7,194 nucleotides of DNA, taken from the NCBI GenBank assembly GCA_013812805.1, contig JACCSV010000194.1:1-7194 (forward strand), read 5' to 3'. Source of the stretch: Sphingomonas sp. Lineage in GTDB: Bacteria; Pseudomonadota; Alphaproteobacteria; Sphingomonadales; Sphingomonadaceae. The stretch's first letter is position 1; each line of letters opens with the position of its first letter. The translations under genes and the position numbers were made by a program. Positions 6,177 through 7,194 of this stretch are shown here, piece by piece. A model generated the notes under the pieces. The model saw nothing but the letters and a program-made list of their open reading frames with translations, made no database searches and was not told the DNA's origin.

Positions 6177-6974
6177 ATGTCGAAAATGACCCGTATCGGC
6201 GCGATTGCGCTGGCCTGTGCAATTGTCGTTCCAGTCGCCGGCTGCGGCGGCGGCAACAAGACTGTCGAGGACGGCACCTACGTCGCTCGCGACGTCAGCT
6301 CACTCTATTCCGACGCCCAGCGGCGGTTGACCCAGCGGCGCTACGCCGACGCCGCCAAGCTGTTCGACGAAGTCGAGCGGCAGCATCCCTATTCGATCTG
6401 GGCGCGGCGAGCCCAGCTGCTGAGCTCGTTCAGCCATTACATGGCGCGCGACTATACCAGCGCGATCAGTTCGTCGCAGCGGTTCCTGACGATCCACCCG
6501 GGCAACGTCGATGCGCCTTACGCCCATTATCTGATCGCGATGAGCTATTACGAGGAGCTCCAGGACGTCACTCGCGACCAGCGCACGACTCAGCAGGCGT
6601 ATGATGCGTTCGGTGAGCTGGTCCGGCGCTATCCCAACAGCCGCTATGCGGCGGACGGGCGCACGCGAATGAACCAGCTGAGCGACCAGCTGGCCGGCAA
6701 GGAGATGGAGCTCGGCCGGTTCTATGAGCGCTCGGGTCGTTGGCTGGCGGCCAACATGCGCTTTCGCAACGTGATCGATAAATATCAGACCAGCAGCCAT
6801 ACGCCGGAGGCGCTGCACCGGCTGGTAGAGACTTACCTCGCGCTCGGGATTCCCGCCGAAGCGCAGAAGTCGGCGGCGGTGCTTGCCGCCAATTATCCGG
6901 GGTCGGAGTGGTATCGCAGGTCGTACGCGCTGATGCAGCGCAAGACCCGGCCCGCCGCGCAACCGCAGGGATGA
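6177..6974 (+). CDS. bamD: Outer membrane protein assembly factor BamD (lipoprotein)
   Basis: BamD is an essential lipoprotein of the BAM complex. It sits on the periplasmic face of the outer membrane and works with BamA to recognise and insert beta-barrel proteins. The 265-residue protein has a lipoprotein signal peptide (residues 1-22) ending in the lipobox VAGC, with Cys23 as the lipid-modified residue. Position +2 is Gly, not Asp, consistent with outer-membrane sorting. Helical TPR-like repeats follow at about 43-72, 79-108, 117-156, 172-208 and 213-240, with the family-typical LYSDAQRRLTQRRYADAAKLF start and the RRYPNSRYA stretch. The ATG at 6177 is chosen because GAGG at 6168-6171 lies 5 nt before it and the signal peptide is intact; M4 is a possible but less likely start. 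The frame is open 12 codons further upstream. recN follows after 13 nt, and bamD-recN adjacency is common in alphaproteobacteria. Confidence 0.96.
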   Translation: MSKMTRIGAIALACAIVVPVAGCGGGNKTVEDGTYVARDVSSLYSDAQRRLTQRRYADAAKLFDEVERQHPYSIWARRAQLLSSFSHYMARDYTSAISSSQRFLTIHPGNVDAPYAHYLIAMSYYEELQDVTRDQRTTQQAYDAFGELVRRYPNSRYAADGRTRMNQLSDQLAGKEMELGRFYERSGRWLAANMRFRNVIDKYQTSSHTPEALHRLVETYLALGIPAEAQKSAAVLAANYPGSEWYRRSYALMQRKTRPAAQPQG

Positions 6975-6987
6975 AGCCCGCGGCGAG

Positions 6988-7194
6988 ATGCTAAGGCAGC
7001 TCGCAATCCGCAACGTCGTGCTCATCGACCAGCTCGAGCTCGAGTTCGACCGCGGTCTTGGAGTACTCACCGGCGAAACCGGCGCTGGCAAATCCATCCT
7101 TCTCGATTCGCTGGGCCTCGCGCTCGGAGCGCGGTCCGACAGCGGGCTGGTGCGGCAGGCGGCGGACGCTGCCTCGGTGTCGGCGGAGATCGAA
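6988..7194 (+). CDS. recN: DNA repair protein RecN, N-terminal part (3' end outside window)
   Basis: RecN is an SMC-like ATPase that acts early in recombinational repair of double-strand breaks. Only the first 69 codons are present, and the frame runs open to the window edge. They match the family N-terminus: MLRQLAIRNVVLIDQLELEF, then LGVLTGETGAGKSILLDSLG containing the Walker A motif GETGAGKS (29-36), then LGARSDSGLVRQ. The coiled coils and Walker B lie beyond the window. The ATG at 6988 is 13 nt after the bamD stop codon, with only a weak GGCGAG directly before it, so translation may depend on bamD. The short spacing suggests co-transcription with bamD. Confidence 0.93.
   Translation, partial: MLRQLAIRNVVLIDQLELEFDRGLGVLTGETGAGKSILLDSLGLALGARSDSGLVRQAADAASVSAEIE

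Noticed and set aside
5096..6277. A 393-codon minus-strand frame covering all of secF and the start of bamD
   Set aside because: Its product is a low-complexity run of Asp, Gln, Arg and Glu, which is what the antisense of a membrane protein gives at high GC. The opposite-strand secF is unambiguous.
1..7194. CRISPR array, insertion sequence, toxin-antitoxin or defence system
   Set aside because: No spaced direct repeats, transposase motifs, terminal inverted repeats or small paired genes were found. Coding is nearly continuous and explained by known families.

Overview
The window is a GC-rich, densely coded chromosomal stretch of a Gram-negative alphaproteobacterium, most likely a sphingomonad (order Sphingomonadales). 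I infer this from the base composition, the alphaproteobacterial style of HslU, SecD, SecF and BamD, and the presence of an outer-membrane assembly lipoprotein. The protein families are clear. The order-level placement is an impression from sequence style, not a computed result.

Layout, left to right. (1) The nearly complete 3' portion of hslU, the ATPase of the HslUV protease, runs rightward; only a few N-terminal residues are missing. (2) Two leftward genes follow: a secreted alpha/beta hydrolase of the proline-iminopeptidase (S33) type, whose stop codon directly abuts that of hslU, and upstream of it a membrane-anchored DUF2459/TIGR02117-family protein of unknown function. (3) A short divergent intergenic region carries a candidate promoter and a strong hairpin. 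(4) A tRNA-Pro(GGG) gene is followed 29 nt later, with no visible terminator, by yajC-secD-secF, the accessory part of the Sec translocon. (5) After an 82-nt gap that can fold come bamD, a lipoprotein of the BAM complex, and the first 69 codons of recN, a DNA repair ATPase.

Working together: YajC, SecD and SecF drive late steps of protein export across the inner membrane, and BamD helps insert exported beta-barrel proteins into the outer membrane. The rightward block is therefore largely an envelope-biogenesis cluster, headed by a tRNA and followed by recN. The hydrolase carries a Sec-type signal peptide and the DUF2459 protein a single N-terminal membrane anchor, so both probably act in the envelope.

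I saw no mobile element, CRISPR array, phage gene or defence system. The window is mostly housekeeping. The least understood item is the DUF2459 protein, where a conserved-looking His then Cys order suggests a permuted papain-like (NlpC/P60-type) enzyme. The most interesting nucleotide-level items are the tRNA-to-yajC arrangement and three foldable intergenic segments.
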